Assembly: GCA_012962365.1 (NCBI GenBank)
Contig: DTXR01000573.1
Span: forward strand, 1-6,592
Direction: 5' to 3'
DNA: 6,592 nt
Origin: Chromatiaceae bacterium
Lineage (GTDB): Bacteria > Pseudomonadota > Gammaproteobacteria > Chromatiales > Chromatiaceae
The number at the start of each line of letters is the position of its first letter. Positions within the stretch are counted from its first letter, which is position 1. Position numbers and translations under genes: made by a program. This document shows, piece after piece, positions 1 through 5,906 of this stretch. The notes beneath the pieces were generated by a model that searched no databases, was not told where the DNA came from, and saw only the letters and a program-made list of their open reading frames with translations.

Positions 1-99
1 CTCAAGGAAGGCATGGAAAAAGCCCGTCAGGCCATCGCCAGCGGCGAGGCGCGCAACCGGCTGGACAAGCTCATCATCGTTTCCCAGGGATTCGATTGA
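1..99 (+). CDS. trpD: Anthranilate phosphoribosyltransferase, C-terminal end (partial)
   Basis: Only the last 32 codons are in the window, ending at a TGA at 97-99; the 5' part lies upstream of base 1. The visible peptide starts LKEGMEKARQAIASGEA and continues through a basic RNRLDKLI stretch. This is the usual last helix of TrpD, where the family signature is a long amphipathic helix with an A-x-x-x-I-x-S-G-x-A pattern. TrpD transfers the phosphoribosyl group of PRPP to anthranilate in the cytoplasm, the second step of the tryptophan branch. trpC follows on the same strand after an 81-bp gap, and this adjacency is a large part of the identification. The catalytic GTGGD-type PRPP loop is not in view, so the call rests on the tail plus context. 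Confidence 0.85.
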   Translation, partial: LKEGMEKARQAIASGEARNRLDKLIIVSQGFD

Positions 100-180
100 G
101 CGTTCCTATTCCGCTGAACGTCATCAGGCAAATCGTTTCGTCGCCCCGGCACAGGCCGGAACCCACAAAGGTTTACTCCC
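100..180 (+). other. trpD-trpC spacer with two weak inverted repeats and the trpC ribosome binding site
   Basis: This 81-bp non-coding gap separates trpD from trpC. It holds two small inverted repeats: CGTTC at 101-105 with GAACG at 116-120 (10-nt loop), and CCGGC at 146-150 with GCCGG at 155-159 (4-nt loop). Neither is followed by a T-run, so they do not look like intrinsic terminators. An AAAGG at 167-171 sits 9 nt before the GTG of trpC and is the likely ribosome binding site. I see no convincing -35/-10 pair. The two genes are therefore probably co-transcribed but not translationally coupled by overlap. Confidence 0.5.
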
Positions 181-984
181 GTGAATGATACCCCCGACAT
201 CCTGAAGAAAATCGTTGCCCGCAAGCTCGAAGAAATCGAAGTCGCCCGGCAGCAGATTTCCCTGGACGAGTTGCAGCAGGGACTGGATAGAAAATCGCCA
301 CCGCGCGGCTTTGTTGCTTCCATCAAAAAAAAGCTTGCCGCAGGAAAGCCCGGCGTCATTGCCGAGATCAAGAAGGCTTCACCTTCCAAAGGTGTGCTGC
401 GGGAGAACTTTCAGCCGGCGGAAATCGCAAAGAGCTATGCCAGACAGGGTGCGGCCTGCTTGTCCGTGCTTACCGACATCGACTTTTTCCAGGGCAGCCC
501 CGAATATCTGAAGCAGGCCAGAGCCGCCTGCGAACTGCCGGTCATACGCAAGGATTTCATCATCGACCCCTACCAAGTGTATGAAGCCCGCGCCATGGAG
601 GCGGACTGCATCCTGCTCATCGCCGCCTGTTTGAGCGATGAACAGCTCGGGAACCTGAACGCACTGGCTCAGTCCCTGGGCATGGACGTACTCATCGAGG
701 TGCACGATGCACAAGAACTGCAACGTGCGCTGCAAGTTCCCAACCCCATGATCGGCATCAACAACCGCAACCTGCGCACCTTCAAGGTCAGTCTGCAGAC
801 GACCCTGGACATGCTCGGGCAGATTCCCGATGACAGGCTGGTCATCACCGAATCCGGCATCCTGGCGCCCGCAGATGTGGCGCTGATGCGTGAACACGAT
901 GTGCATGGTTTTCTGGTGGGAGAGGCCTTCATGCGGGCGGAAGATCCGGGCAGCGAGCTGGCGCGACTGTTTTTCACAGAGTAG
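181..984 (+). CDS. trpC: Indole-3-glycerol phosphate synthase
   Basis: This 267-aa TIM-barrel enzyme converts 1-(2-carboxyphenylamino)-1-deoxyribulose 5-phosphate to indole-3-glycerol phosphate, with loss of CO2 and water, in the tryptophan pathway. The family motifs occur in order: [11 protein letters not shown] at residues 61-71 (Glu62 and Lys64), SVLTD at 95-99, IRKDFI at 122-127 with the catalytic-type Lys124, LIEVHD at 171-176 (Glu173), INNRNL at 193-198, ESGI at 224-227 (Glu224), and the phosphate-binding VGEAFM at 246-251. Length matches monofunctional TrpC, and there is no fused TrpF domain. The GTG start is chosen because AAAGG lies 9 nt upstream and the N-terminal helix ([14 protein letters not shown]) begins directly after it; the family normally carries this extra helix. 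The gene follows trpD, so it belongs to a trpDC unit. All expected key residues are present and it looks functional. Confidence 0.97.
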   Translation: MNDTPDILKKIVARKLEEIEVARQQISLDELQQGLDRKSPPRGFVASIKKKLAAGKPGVIAEIKKASPSKGVLRENFQPAEIAKSYARQGAACLSVLTDIDFFQGSPEYLKQARAACELPVIRKDFIIDPYQVYEARAMEADCILLIAACLSDEQLGNLNALAQSLGMDVLIEVHDAQELQRALQVPNPMIGINNRNLRTFKVSLQTTLDMLGQIPDDRLVITESGILAPADVALMREHDVHGFLVGEAFMRAEDPGSELARLFFTE

Positions 985-1018
985 TATCTTGTCAATACGA
1001 TTGGAAAAGCGGTCAAAA

Positions 1019-1024
1019 AAGGAG
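1019..1024 (+). promoter_or_regulatory. Strong Shine-Dalgarno sequence for the beta-helix gene
   Basis: AAGGAG lies 6 nt before the ATG at 1031. This decides the start: the same frame is open back to an ATG at 890 inside trpC, but that would add 47 residues unlike any leader, whereas 1031 begins a typical signal peptide. It is the clearest ribosome binding site in the window. Confidence 0.8.
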
Positions 1025-1030
1025 AGATTC

Positions 1031-2548
1031 ATGTTTCAGATTTCAACGCTGTACAAGCCGTTGGTGCTGTTTTCTGCATGCAGTCTCCTGGCCGGCCCCA
1101 GCTTCTCGGCACCCTATACAGGACTGGTGAAAGTCCCCGCACGCGGAGCGGATTTCTTCACGACAGCGGAACGCTTCAACCGTTACTACACGGATCCAAC
1201 CTACAAGCCCGAACGCATACTGCATGTCAGCCCTTCTGGAAACGGTGACGGCAGCGCCACATCACCCATGAGCCCGGACCAGGCTTTTTCCGATGTCCGT
1301 GCCGGGGATGAAATCCTGTTCCAGGAAGGGCGATACACAGGCTGCTGGGAGCTGGACGAGGACAGCTCCGGCGCCTACGACAAGCCTCTGGTCATCAAAG
1401 CGGCTTCAGACAAAGTCAGCATCGACTGCTGCAACAGCGGACGAAAAGCCTGCTTCAACCTCGAAGGTGCGAACTATATCGCCATCGATGGCTTCTCTCT
1501 GAATGGCGGCAGCTACGGCATACGCGCAGTGGGGCTGGGATATGCGCAACCCAAACACCAGAAAGGCATCGCCATCCTGAACAACAGGATAGGCGGTCAA
1601 TACAAGGATCCGATCTTTTCCGGGCAGTCTGACTGGATCGCGGTTGACGGCAATACCGCACACCATGCAGGCGACGGCGACGGCCATGGTATCTACCTCT
1701 CCAACGGCGGCGACTGGATGATCGTGCGCAACAACGAGCTGCACAGCAACGCAAGCTCGGATTTCCAGATAAACGCCGACCCGATAAGCACTTGTATGGA
1801 AACCGATATCGCCTATGATGACCCCCGCTGTGATGGCAGTGCGCTGGATGCTAAAGGGCAGGGTACCAGTGAATTCGTGCTGGTTGAGAGCAACCACTTC
1901 CATAACAGCGATGTTGGCCCGAACTTCACATCGGTCAGAAATGCGGTGGTACGCAACAACATCTTCGGCCCCTATGATCGACATGGCACCAGCTTCTGGC
2001 AGGAAACTGGCAACCCGCGCCTGGGCTCCAGCGACAATCGTATCGAGCACAACCTGTTTATCGGCTTCAATCGCCGCCATATACTGCAGAGTGTCGCCTA
2101 TTCGGACCGTAACCAGGTGCGCAATAACATTCTTCTTGGCTACCGGCACTCGGGAAAGTCGCTCGAAGCCAATCCGGAAACCGTGCTGGTTGAAATCGAT
2201 CCGGATACGGTGCATGACAACCACTTTTCCGGTAATGTCTATATTGGCGGACGGTTCTCCGGTTTCACGCCGGTATCCGGTGAATTGCGGCTGAAGAAAT
2301 TCGATCCCGCCTGGTTTTCAGGCTTTCCCACTGACGGCATGGGAACTGCAACCGACTATCGCCCTGCTGAAACCGCGCCTTTCATCGACAAGGCCGTGCT
2401 GCTGCCGACCACCCCCATGGATATGGAAGGCCGTCCCAGAAGAAACCCGGTCAACCCCGGCCCCTGGGAATACGGCGGCGAACTCAGGGCCACCATCACC
2501 CCTTCAGGCACTTCCCCGAAAACTGACAATTCGGGCATCACCCGCTGA
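1031..2548 (+). CDS. Exported right-handed parallel beta-helix protein, substrate unknown
   Basis: This 505-aa protein starts with a Sec-type signal peptide: Lys9, a hydrophobic core at about 11-22, and probable cleavage near residues 26-27. The mature N-terminus has LHVSPSGNGDGSATSP at 64-79 and VRAGDEILFQEGRYTG at 89-104. This is the entry strand pattern of pectate lyase-like beta-helix proteins (for example DUF1565 and chondroitinase B/alginate lyase-like families). The body shows at least eight [VI]-x-x-N-x-[hydrophobic] coils, with Asn at 185, 208, 235, 288, 310, 341, 366 and 397, mostly 22-31 residues apart, as in an asparagine ladder. The C-terminal cap APFIDKA (449-455) plus PGPWEYGG (476-483) resembles the GAYEY-type ending of such proteins. 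Six mature cysteines (105, 133, 134, 141, 255, 267) could form disulfides, fitting a periplasmic or extracellular place. A polar tail of about 22 residues follows the cap. The gene lies 46 bp after trpC and 5 bp before yjbQ. Whether it is a lyase, an epimerase or only a binding protein cannot be read from sequence; I recognise the fold but not the gene. Confidence 0.88.
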   Translation: MFQISTLYKPLVLFSACSLLAGPSFSAPYTGLVKVPARGADFFTTAERFNRYYTDPTYKPERILHVSPSGNGDGSATSPMSPDQAFSDVRAGDEILFQEGRYTGCWELDEDSSGAYDKPLVIKAASDKVSIDCCNSGRKACFNLEGANYIAIDGFSLNGGSYGIRAVGLGYAQPKHQKGIAILNNRIGGQYKDPIFSGQSDWIAVDGNTAHHAGDGDGHGIYLSNGGDWMIVRNNELHSNASSDFQINADPISTCMETDIAYDDPRCDGSALDAKGQGTSEFVLVESNHFHNSDVGPNFTSVRNAVVRNNIFGPYDRHGTSFWQETGNPRLGSSDNRIEHNLFIGFNRRHILQSVAYSDRNQVRNNILLGYRHSGKSLEANPETVLVEIDPDTVHDNHFSGNVYIGGRFSGFTPVSGELRLKKFDPAWFSGFPTDGMGTATDYRPAETAPFIDKAVLLPTTPMDMEGRPRRNPVNPGPWEYGGELRATITPSGTSPKTDNSGITR

Positions 2549-2553
2549 CAGCC

Positions 2554-2967
2554 ATGACTTATCAGAAACAACTCGATCTGCTCACCGCCGGCCGCGGCAC
2601 CTACAATATCACCAAGGAAATCCAGAAAGCCGTTGCCGATTCCAGCGTCATCACCGGCTTGTGCCATGTATTCGTGAAGCACACCAGCGCTTCACTGATA
2701 TTGTGTGAAAACGCCGATCCCACGGTGCGCAGCGACCTGGAGCGTTTCATGATCAATCTGGTCCCCGATGGCTCGCCCTTGTTTGAACACGTAGACGAAG
2801 GCAGCGATGACATGCCTGCTCACATACGCTCCATTCTCACCAATATGGATCTGACCCTGCCCGTCAGCCACCGCATGCTGGCACTGGGCACCTGGCAGGG
2901 GATCTATCTGTATGAACACCGTAGCCGGGCACATCAGCGCCAGGTGGTAGTAACGGTCAGCGGTTAA
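2554..2967 (+). CDS. yjbQ: YjbQ/UPF0047 family protein (thiamine phosphate synthase-like activity)
   Basis: This 137-aa protein has about the length of E. coli YjbQ (138 aa) and carries the whole family signature. It has HTSASLILCENADP at residues 43-56, FEHVDEGSDDMPAHI at 77-91, and LALGTWQGIYLYEHR at 109-123 followed by a basic RQVVV strand. The family is small, cytoplasmic and often forms trimers. E. coli YjbQ has been reported to have weak thiamine phosphate synthase activity, hence the database name 'secondary thiamine-phosphate synthase'; the physiological role is not settled. The ATG at 2554 follows the stop of the beta-helix gene by 5 bp and has no evident Shine-Dalgarno sequence, so translation probably depends on ribosomes ending the upstream gene. 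The gene stops 9 bp before the stop of ridA on the other strand. The family call is secure; the function is not. Confidence 0.95.
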   Translation: MTYQKQLDLLTAGRGTYNITKEIQKAVADSSVITGLCHVFVKHTSASLILCENADPTVRSDLERFMINLVPDGSPLFEHVDEGSDDMPAHIRSILTNMDLTLPVSHRMLALGTWQGIYLYEHRSRAHQRQVVVTVSG

Positions 2968-2976
2968 GAGCCTCGC
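2968..2976. other. 9-bp convergent gap between yjbQ and ridA
   Basis: The two stop codons face each other across 9 bp. A 4-bp inverted repeat, GAGC (2968-2971) and GCTC (2975-2978), spans the gap but is too short and lacks T-runs. No intrinsic terminator is visible, so each transcript probably runs into the opposite gene or ends by Rho. Confidence 0.5.
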
Positions 2977-3363
2977 TCAGCCGCCAAGCTCCAGCACGCC
3001 GTCCATCTCCACGCCGGCACCCCGCGGCAGGGCCGCCACGCCGATAGCCGCACGCGCGGGATAGGGCTGGCTGAAATAATCCGCCATCACCTCGTTCACC
3101 AGGGGAAAGTGCGATAAATCGGTGAGGAACACATTCAGCTTGGCCACGTCTGCCAGACTGCCACCCGCAGCTTGGGCCACCACCGACAGATTATCGAAAA
3201 CCCGCCTGATCTGCGCTTCCATGTCACCCTCCACCATTTCCATGGTTTCCGGCACCAGGGGAATTTGCCCGGACAGATACACCGTATTGCCCACCTTGAC
3301 CGCCTGGGAATAGGTGCCGATAGCCTGGGGAGCCTTGTCTGTGCTGATGATTTCTTTATTCAT
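2977..3363 (-). CDS. ridA: RidA family enamine/imine deaminase
   Basis: This 128-aa protein of the RidA/YER057c/UK114 family hydrolyses reactive 2-aminoacrylate and related enamines/imines, formed by PLP-dependent dehydratases, to keto acids and ammonia. It works as a cytoplasmic trimer. Family marks are [12 protein letters not shown] at 11-22, [12 protein letters not shown] at 29-40, a DNL helix at 57-59, VFLTDL at 78-83, [20 protein letters not shown] at 101-120 with Arg104 (equivalent of the substrate-carboxylate-binding Arg105 of E. coli), and Glu119 (equivalent of E. coli Glu120). The position of E. coli Cys107 holds Ala106, which is common in the family. The archetypal arginine is kept, so true RidA activity is likely. 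The start at 3363 has AGG-type pairing (GCAGG, 3375-3371) about 7 nt before the ATG. It is not beside spoT as in many proteobacteria. It lies downstream of lnt on the same strand and diverges from the small lipoprotein gene. Confidence 0.95.
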   Translation of the reverse strand: MNKEIISTDKAPQAIGTYSQAVKVGNTVYLSGQIPLVPETMEMVEGDMEAQIRRVFDNLSVVAQAAGGSLADVAKLNVFLTDLSHFPLVNEVMADYFSQPYPARAAIGVAALPRGAGVEMDGVLELGG

Positions 3364-3375
3364 TTTTTTGCCTGC

Positions 3376-3382
3376 TATTATA
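3376..3382. promoter_or_regulatory. Possible divergent -10 elements between ridA and the small lipoprotein gene
   Basis: The 24-bp gap between the two divergent starts holds TATTAT on the plus strand (3376-3381) and, overlapping it, a perfect TATAAT on the minus strand (3382-3377). With usual spacing, the minus-strand start point would be near 3370, about 7 nt before the ridA ATG, and the plus-strand start point near 3388, at the lipoprotein ATG itself. No good -35 hexamer is present at 16-18 bp for either direction. The match may partly reflect local AT-richness, so this is a tentative call. Confidence 0.35.
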
Positions 3383-3387
3383 GAACC

Positions 3388-3606
3388 ATGATGAAGTTGC
3401 TCATTTTGACACAGGTACTCTGGCTGGCGACAGCCTGCGAACAGGAACAGAAAGCCGTCTTGCCTGAAGAGCCCTGGTCAACCGAAGCCGAAATACTGTT
3501 TCAGGATGCGCAGGTATTGAGATACGAGCTGCAACAGCAGGAGCTGGAAGCAGCCCGCCTGCGCGCTCAGGATGTCGTGGGAGCGCCGCCTTCACTGCGC
3601 AGATAG
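3388..3606 (+). CDS. Small putative lipoprotein with a charged helical domain
   Basis: This 72-aa product has a short lipoprotein-type leader: Lys3, a hydrophobic stretch at 4-13, and LATAC at 13-17, with Cys17 as the candidate lipidated residue. The site fits the broad lipobox pattern (Ala, Thr, Ala before Cys) but lacks the favoured Leu at -3. Residues 30-60 (from [13 protein letters not shown] through Arg57/Arg59) are rich in Glu, Gln, Leu and Arg and should form an amphipathic helix, possibly a coiled coil. The tail PPSLRR is basic. ATG codons at 3388 and 3391 are both possible starts. No Shine-Dalgarno sequence is visible, so leaderless translation is possible if the nearby -10 is real. 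The gene diverges from ridA, and its last 40 bp lie antisense to the end of lnt. I do not recognise a family. The signal-like leader argues for a real gene; the short length and missing ribosome binding site argue for caution. Confidence 0.55.
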   Translation: MMKLLILTQVLWLATACEQEQKAVLPEEPWSTEAEILFQDAQVLRYELQQQELEAARLRAQDVVGAPPSLRR

Positions 3607-5045
3607 GCGATCACCAGCAGCAACATGCACAACGCGACCGCCAACCCGTTTTTCCACAACAGGAAAGGCGTTTCTCCTTTCATCGGCTGAATGTCGGCGC
3701 TGATCGTTCCCCGTTTCCACTGGGGTAACATGGCCACCATGCCGCCCCTTTCATCAATGATTGCCGATACCCCGGTATTGGTCGCCCGCAGCATATAGCG
3801 GCCCGTTTCCAGCGCCCGCATACGCGCCATTTCAAGGTGTTGATGTGGCGCCAGGGAATCACCGAACCAGGCGTCGTTACTGGCGTTCACCAGAAATGCC
3901 GCCTGGGGCAGCGCCTGCGCGATCTCCTCGCCAAAAACATCCTCATAACAAATGGAAATGCCGGCATCCATGCCTGCCAGCTTCAGTAAGGGCGGTTTGC
4001 CACTATCTCCGGCAGAAAAAGAAGACATGGGTATGGCGAACAGTTCCACCAAGGGTTGCAGCAAAGATGCGAAAGGCATGAATTCACCGAAAGGCACCAG
4101 ATGCCGCTTGAAATATTCTCCCCGCCCGGAAGCGCCCAGGCTAATCATTGCGTTGTAGATTCGCTGTTCCGACTCTCGCACCGGAATTCCCAGCAGCAAA
4201 TCACGCCCCTGTTTGCGAAAACGCTCATCCAGAGGATGCAGAAAGCTTTCCTCCACCTTGTCCGCAAATGCCGGCACCGCCGTTTCCGGCCAGACGATCA
4301 GGTGACTGTCGGGATGGGCGTCACTGGCTTCGAGATAGTATTCCAGCGTGGGACCCAGCTGCGATGGCAACCATTTCTTTTCCTGCGGAATGCTGGCCTG
4401 CGCCAGAGTGGCTTTGAAGGCGTCGCCGTCAGGTGCAGTCCAGTGCACCTGCTGTAATGCCCAGCCACCCAGCCAGATCGCAGGCAACAAGGCCAGCCAG
4501 GGGCTGCGCCACAGATTCAGGGCACCGGCCCCCAACGCCAGCAGCAGGCTGACCCCGTATACGCCCAGCAATGGGGCATAACCGGCCAGAGGTGTGTCGA
4601 TCTGGGAATAGCCAATCGTGAGCCAGGGAAAGCCGGTGAACAGCCAGCTGCGCACCCATTCCAGAAGCACCCACACGCCAGGATAAGCAAACAGCAGCAA
4701 CGTGGTTTCATCGGGAAAGAAGCGCCTGGCCAGCCATCCCGCCAGCGCGGGGAAAAGCGCCAGCATACCCGCAAACAGCAGGGTAAACAGCACCGCCAGC
4801 GGCAGGTTCACCCCGCCGAATTGGGCGATACTGTGGTGCAGCCAGAACACACCAAAGCCCATGCAGCCCAACCCCCAGGCCAAACCGATCACGAAGGCCT
4901 GCGCGGGACTGGTGTTTCTCCAAAGCGCGAACAAGGCCGAGAGGGACAGCAGTGCAATCCAGCCCTGCGAGAAAGGGGAAAATGCCAATACAACTAGGCT
5001 GCCCGCTGCGAATGCTGCCAAAAGGCGGTAGGCGCCGGTCAGCAT
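3567..5045 (-). CDS. lnt: Apolipoprotein N-acyltransferase
   Basis: This 492-aa inner-membrane enzyme moves an acyl chain from a phospholipid to the free amino group of the lipidated Cys of apolipoproteins, the third step of lipoprotein maturation. The N-terminal part holds several hydrophobic segments (about 7-41, 47-70, 80-105, 114-136, 155-177, 182-197). It is followed by a periplasmic nitrilase-fold domain at about 210-453 and a final membrane segment at about 461-482. The catalytic triad is visible: Glu254 in IVWPETAVPAF, Lys313 in YFKRHLVPFGE and Cys366 in SICYEDVF, matching E. coli Glu267, Lys335 and Cys387. LVNASNDAWFGDS (385-397) and ALETGRYMLRATNTG (411-425) are further family marks. 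The ATG lies 3 bp after the ybeX stop, without a strong Shine-Dalgarno sequence, so translation is probably coupled. The last 40 bp overlap the small lipoprotein gene on the other strand. It appears complete and active. Confidence 0.98.
   Translation of the reverse strand: MLTGAYRLLAAFAAGSLVVLAFSPFSQGWIALLSLSALFALWRNTSPAQAFVIGLAWGLGCMGFGVFWLHHSIAQFGGVNLPLAVLFTLLFAGMLALFPALAGWLARRFFPDETTLLLFAYPGVWVLLEWVRSWLFTGFPWLTIGYSQIDTPLAGYAPLLGVYGVSLLLALGAGALNLWRSPWLALLPAIWLGGWALQQVHWTAPDGDAFKATLAQASIPQEKKWLPSQLGPTLEYYLEASDAHPDSHLIVWPETAVPAFADKVEESFLHPLDERFRKQGRDLLLGIPVRESEQRIYNAMISLGASGRGEYFKRHLVPFGEFMPFASLLQPLVELFAIPMSSFSAGDSGKPPLLKLAGMDAGISICYEDVFGEEIAQALPQAAFLVNASNDAWFGDSLAPHQHLEMARMRALETGRYMLRATNTGVSAIIDERGGMVAMLPQWKRGTISADIQPMKGETPFLLWKNGLAVALCMLLLVIAYLRSEGGAPTTS
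4430..4451. repeat. Perfect 8-bp inverted repeat inside lnt
   Basis: CAGGTGCA at 4430-4437 pairs exactly with TGCACCTG at 4444-4451 around a 6-nt loop. It lies in lnt codons of about residues 199-206, at the join between the N-terminal membrane part and the periplasmic domain. It could form a hairpin in the mRNA. No T-run follows on either strand, so it is not an intrinsic terminator. It may be chance. Confidence 0.4.
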
Positions 5046-5048
5046 GGA

Positions 5049-5906
5049 TCAGGAATCGTCAGTTGCGCGGCGTTCAATATTGAGTAGGCGTACCTTACGG
5101 CTGTCCGCGCGCACCACGGTGAACCTGAAGTCGCCAATCTCTGCGGTCTCTCCCCGTTGGGGAAGATGCCCCAGGGCATTGACCACCATGCCGCCGATGG
5201 TGTCATAGTCTTCGTCATCAAATTCCGTTGCAAAGAATTCGTTGAAATCCTCGATGGTGGTATGCGCCTTGGCCGTGTACTGATCCTTGCCACGCTTGAG
5301 GATGTACGCGCCTTCATCGAAATCGTATTCATCTTCGATCTCGCCCACGATCTGTTCCAGCACGTCTTCGATGGTGATCAGCCCCGCCGCGCCGCCATAT
5401 TCATCGATGACGATGGCCATGTGGTTACGGCTGAGTCGGAACTCTTTGAGCAGCACGTTCAGGCGCTTACTCTCCGGCACGAAAACGGCGGAGCGCAACA
5501 CATCGCGCATGTCGTATTTGGGACTGTCCTTGCCACAGTACTGCAGCATATCCTTGGCCAGCAGAATGCCCACCACTTCGCTGCGATCATCACCGATCAC
5601 AGGAAAACGCGAATGGGCGGATTCGATGATGACCGGCAGCAATTCTTCCACCGGCCTATCCCTTTCCAGCACCACCATATGCGCCCGGGGAATCATAATG
5701 TCCCGCACCCGCAGTTCGGAAACCTCCAACACGGCTTCCATCATGGACAGCGCCTCGCCGTCCATGAGGTGGCGCGAGCGCGCCTGTTTGAGAACCTGTA
5801 CCAGCTGCTCGCGGCTTTCCGGCTCGGTCTGTACCAGTGGTTTGAACAGCCGGCTGAGAATGCGGCGCAGTTGTAAAAGAAGTGAAGGGGGAGGTTTGCT
5901 GTTCAT
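5049..5906 (-). CDS. ybeX: CBS-domain protein YbeX/CorC
   Basis: This 285-aa cytoplasmic protein has two CBS domains and a C-terminal CorC/HlyC (transporter-associated) domain, and no membrane segment. A charged N-terminal region (1-65) is followed by [11 protein letters not shown] (67-77), which opens CBS1 up to about 128. CBS2 runs at about 133-190, with [20 protein letters not shown] at 164-183 and VGEIEDEYD at 187-195. The C-terminal domain at about 205-280 includes [17 protein letters not shown] at 233-249. CBS pairs usually bind adenosine ligands. The E. coli homologue (corC/ybeX) was linked to Mg2+/Co2+ efflux together with CorA, and more recently to ribosome and rRNA homeostasis. The start codon overlaps the ybeY stop as ATGA (5903-5906), and lnt starts 3 bp after the stop. 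The length agrees with the family (about 290 aa). Confidence 0.96.
   Translation of the reverse strand: MNSKPPPSLLLQLRRILSRLFKPLVQTEPESREQLVQVLKQARSRHLMDGEALSMMEAVLEVSELRVRDIMIPRAHMVVLERDRPVEELLPVIIESAHSRFPVIGDDRSEVVGILLAKDMLQYCGKDSPKYDMRDVLRSAVFVPESKRLNVLLKEFRLSRNHMAIVIDEYGGAAGLITIEDVLEQIVGEIEDEYDFDEGAYILKRGKDQYTAKAHTTIEDFNEFFATEFDDEDYDTIGGMVVNALGHLPQRGETAEIGDFRFTVVRADSRKVRLLNIERRATDDS

Noticed and set aside
890..1030. N-terminal extension of the beta-helix frame back into trpC
   Set aside because: It overlaps the end of trpC, has no leader-like character, and the AAGGAG plus signal peptide at 1031 give a clear start.
379..1032. 217-codon open frame antisense to trpC
   Set aside because: It is a shadow of trpC: low-complexity, His/Gln/Val-rich translation, no family motif, and it contradicts a well-conserved gene on the other strand.
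1079..1081. Cys17 of the beta-helix protein as a lipobox
   Set aside because: Phe is at -3 and the hydrophobic core extends past the Cys (about residues 11-22). A signal peptidase I site near residues 26-27 fits better.
1406..2224. 272-codon open frame antisense to the beta-helix gene
   Set aside because: No recognisable motif or ribosome binding site; it is the mirror of a coding strand with strong codon structure.
2968..2978. GAGC-CTC-GCTC as a terminator between yjbQ and ridA
   Set aside because: The stem is only 4 bp, with a 3-nt loop and no T-run on either strand.
3406..3411. TTGACA hexamer as a -35 box
   Set aside because: It lies inside the small lipoprotein frame and has no -10-like sequence 15-19 bp downstream.
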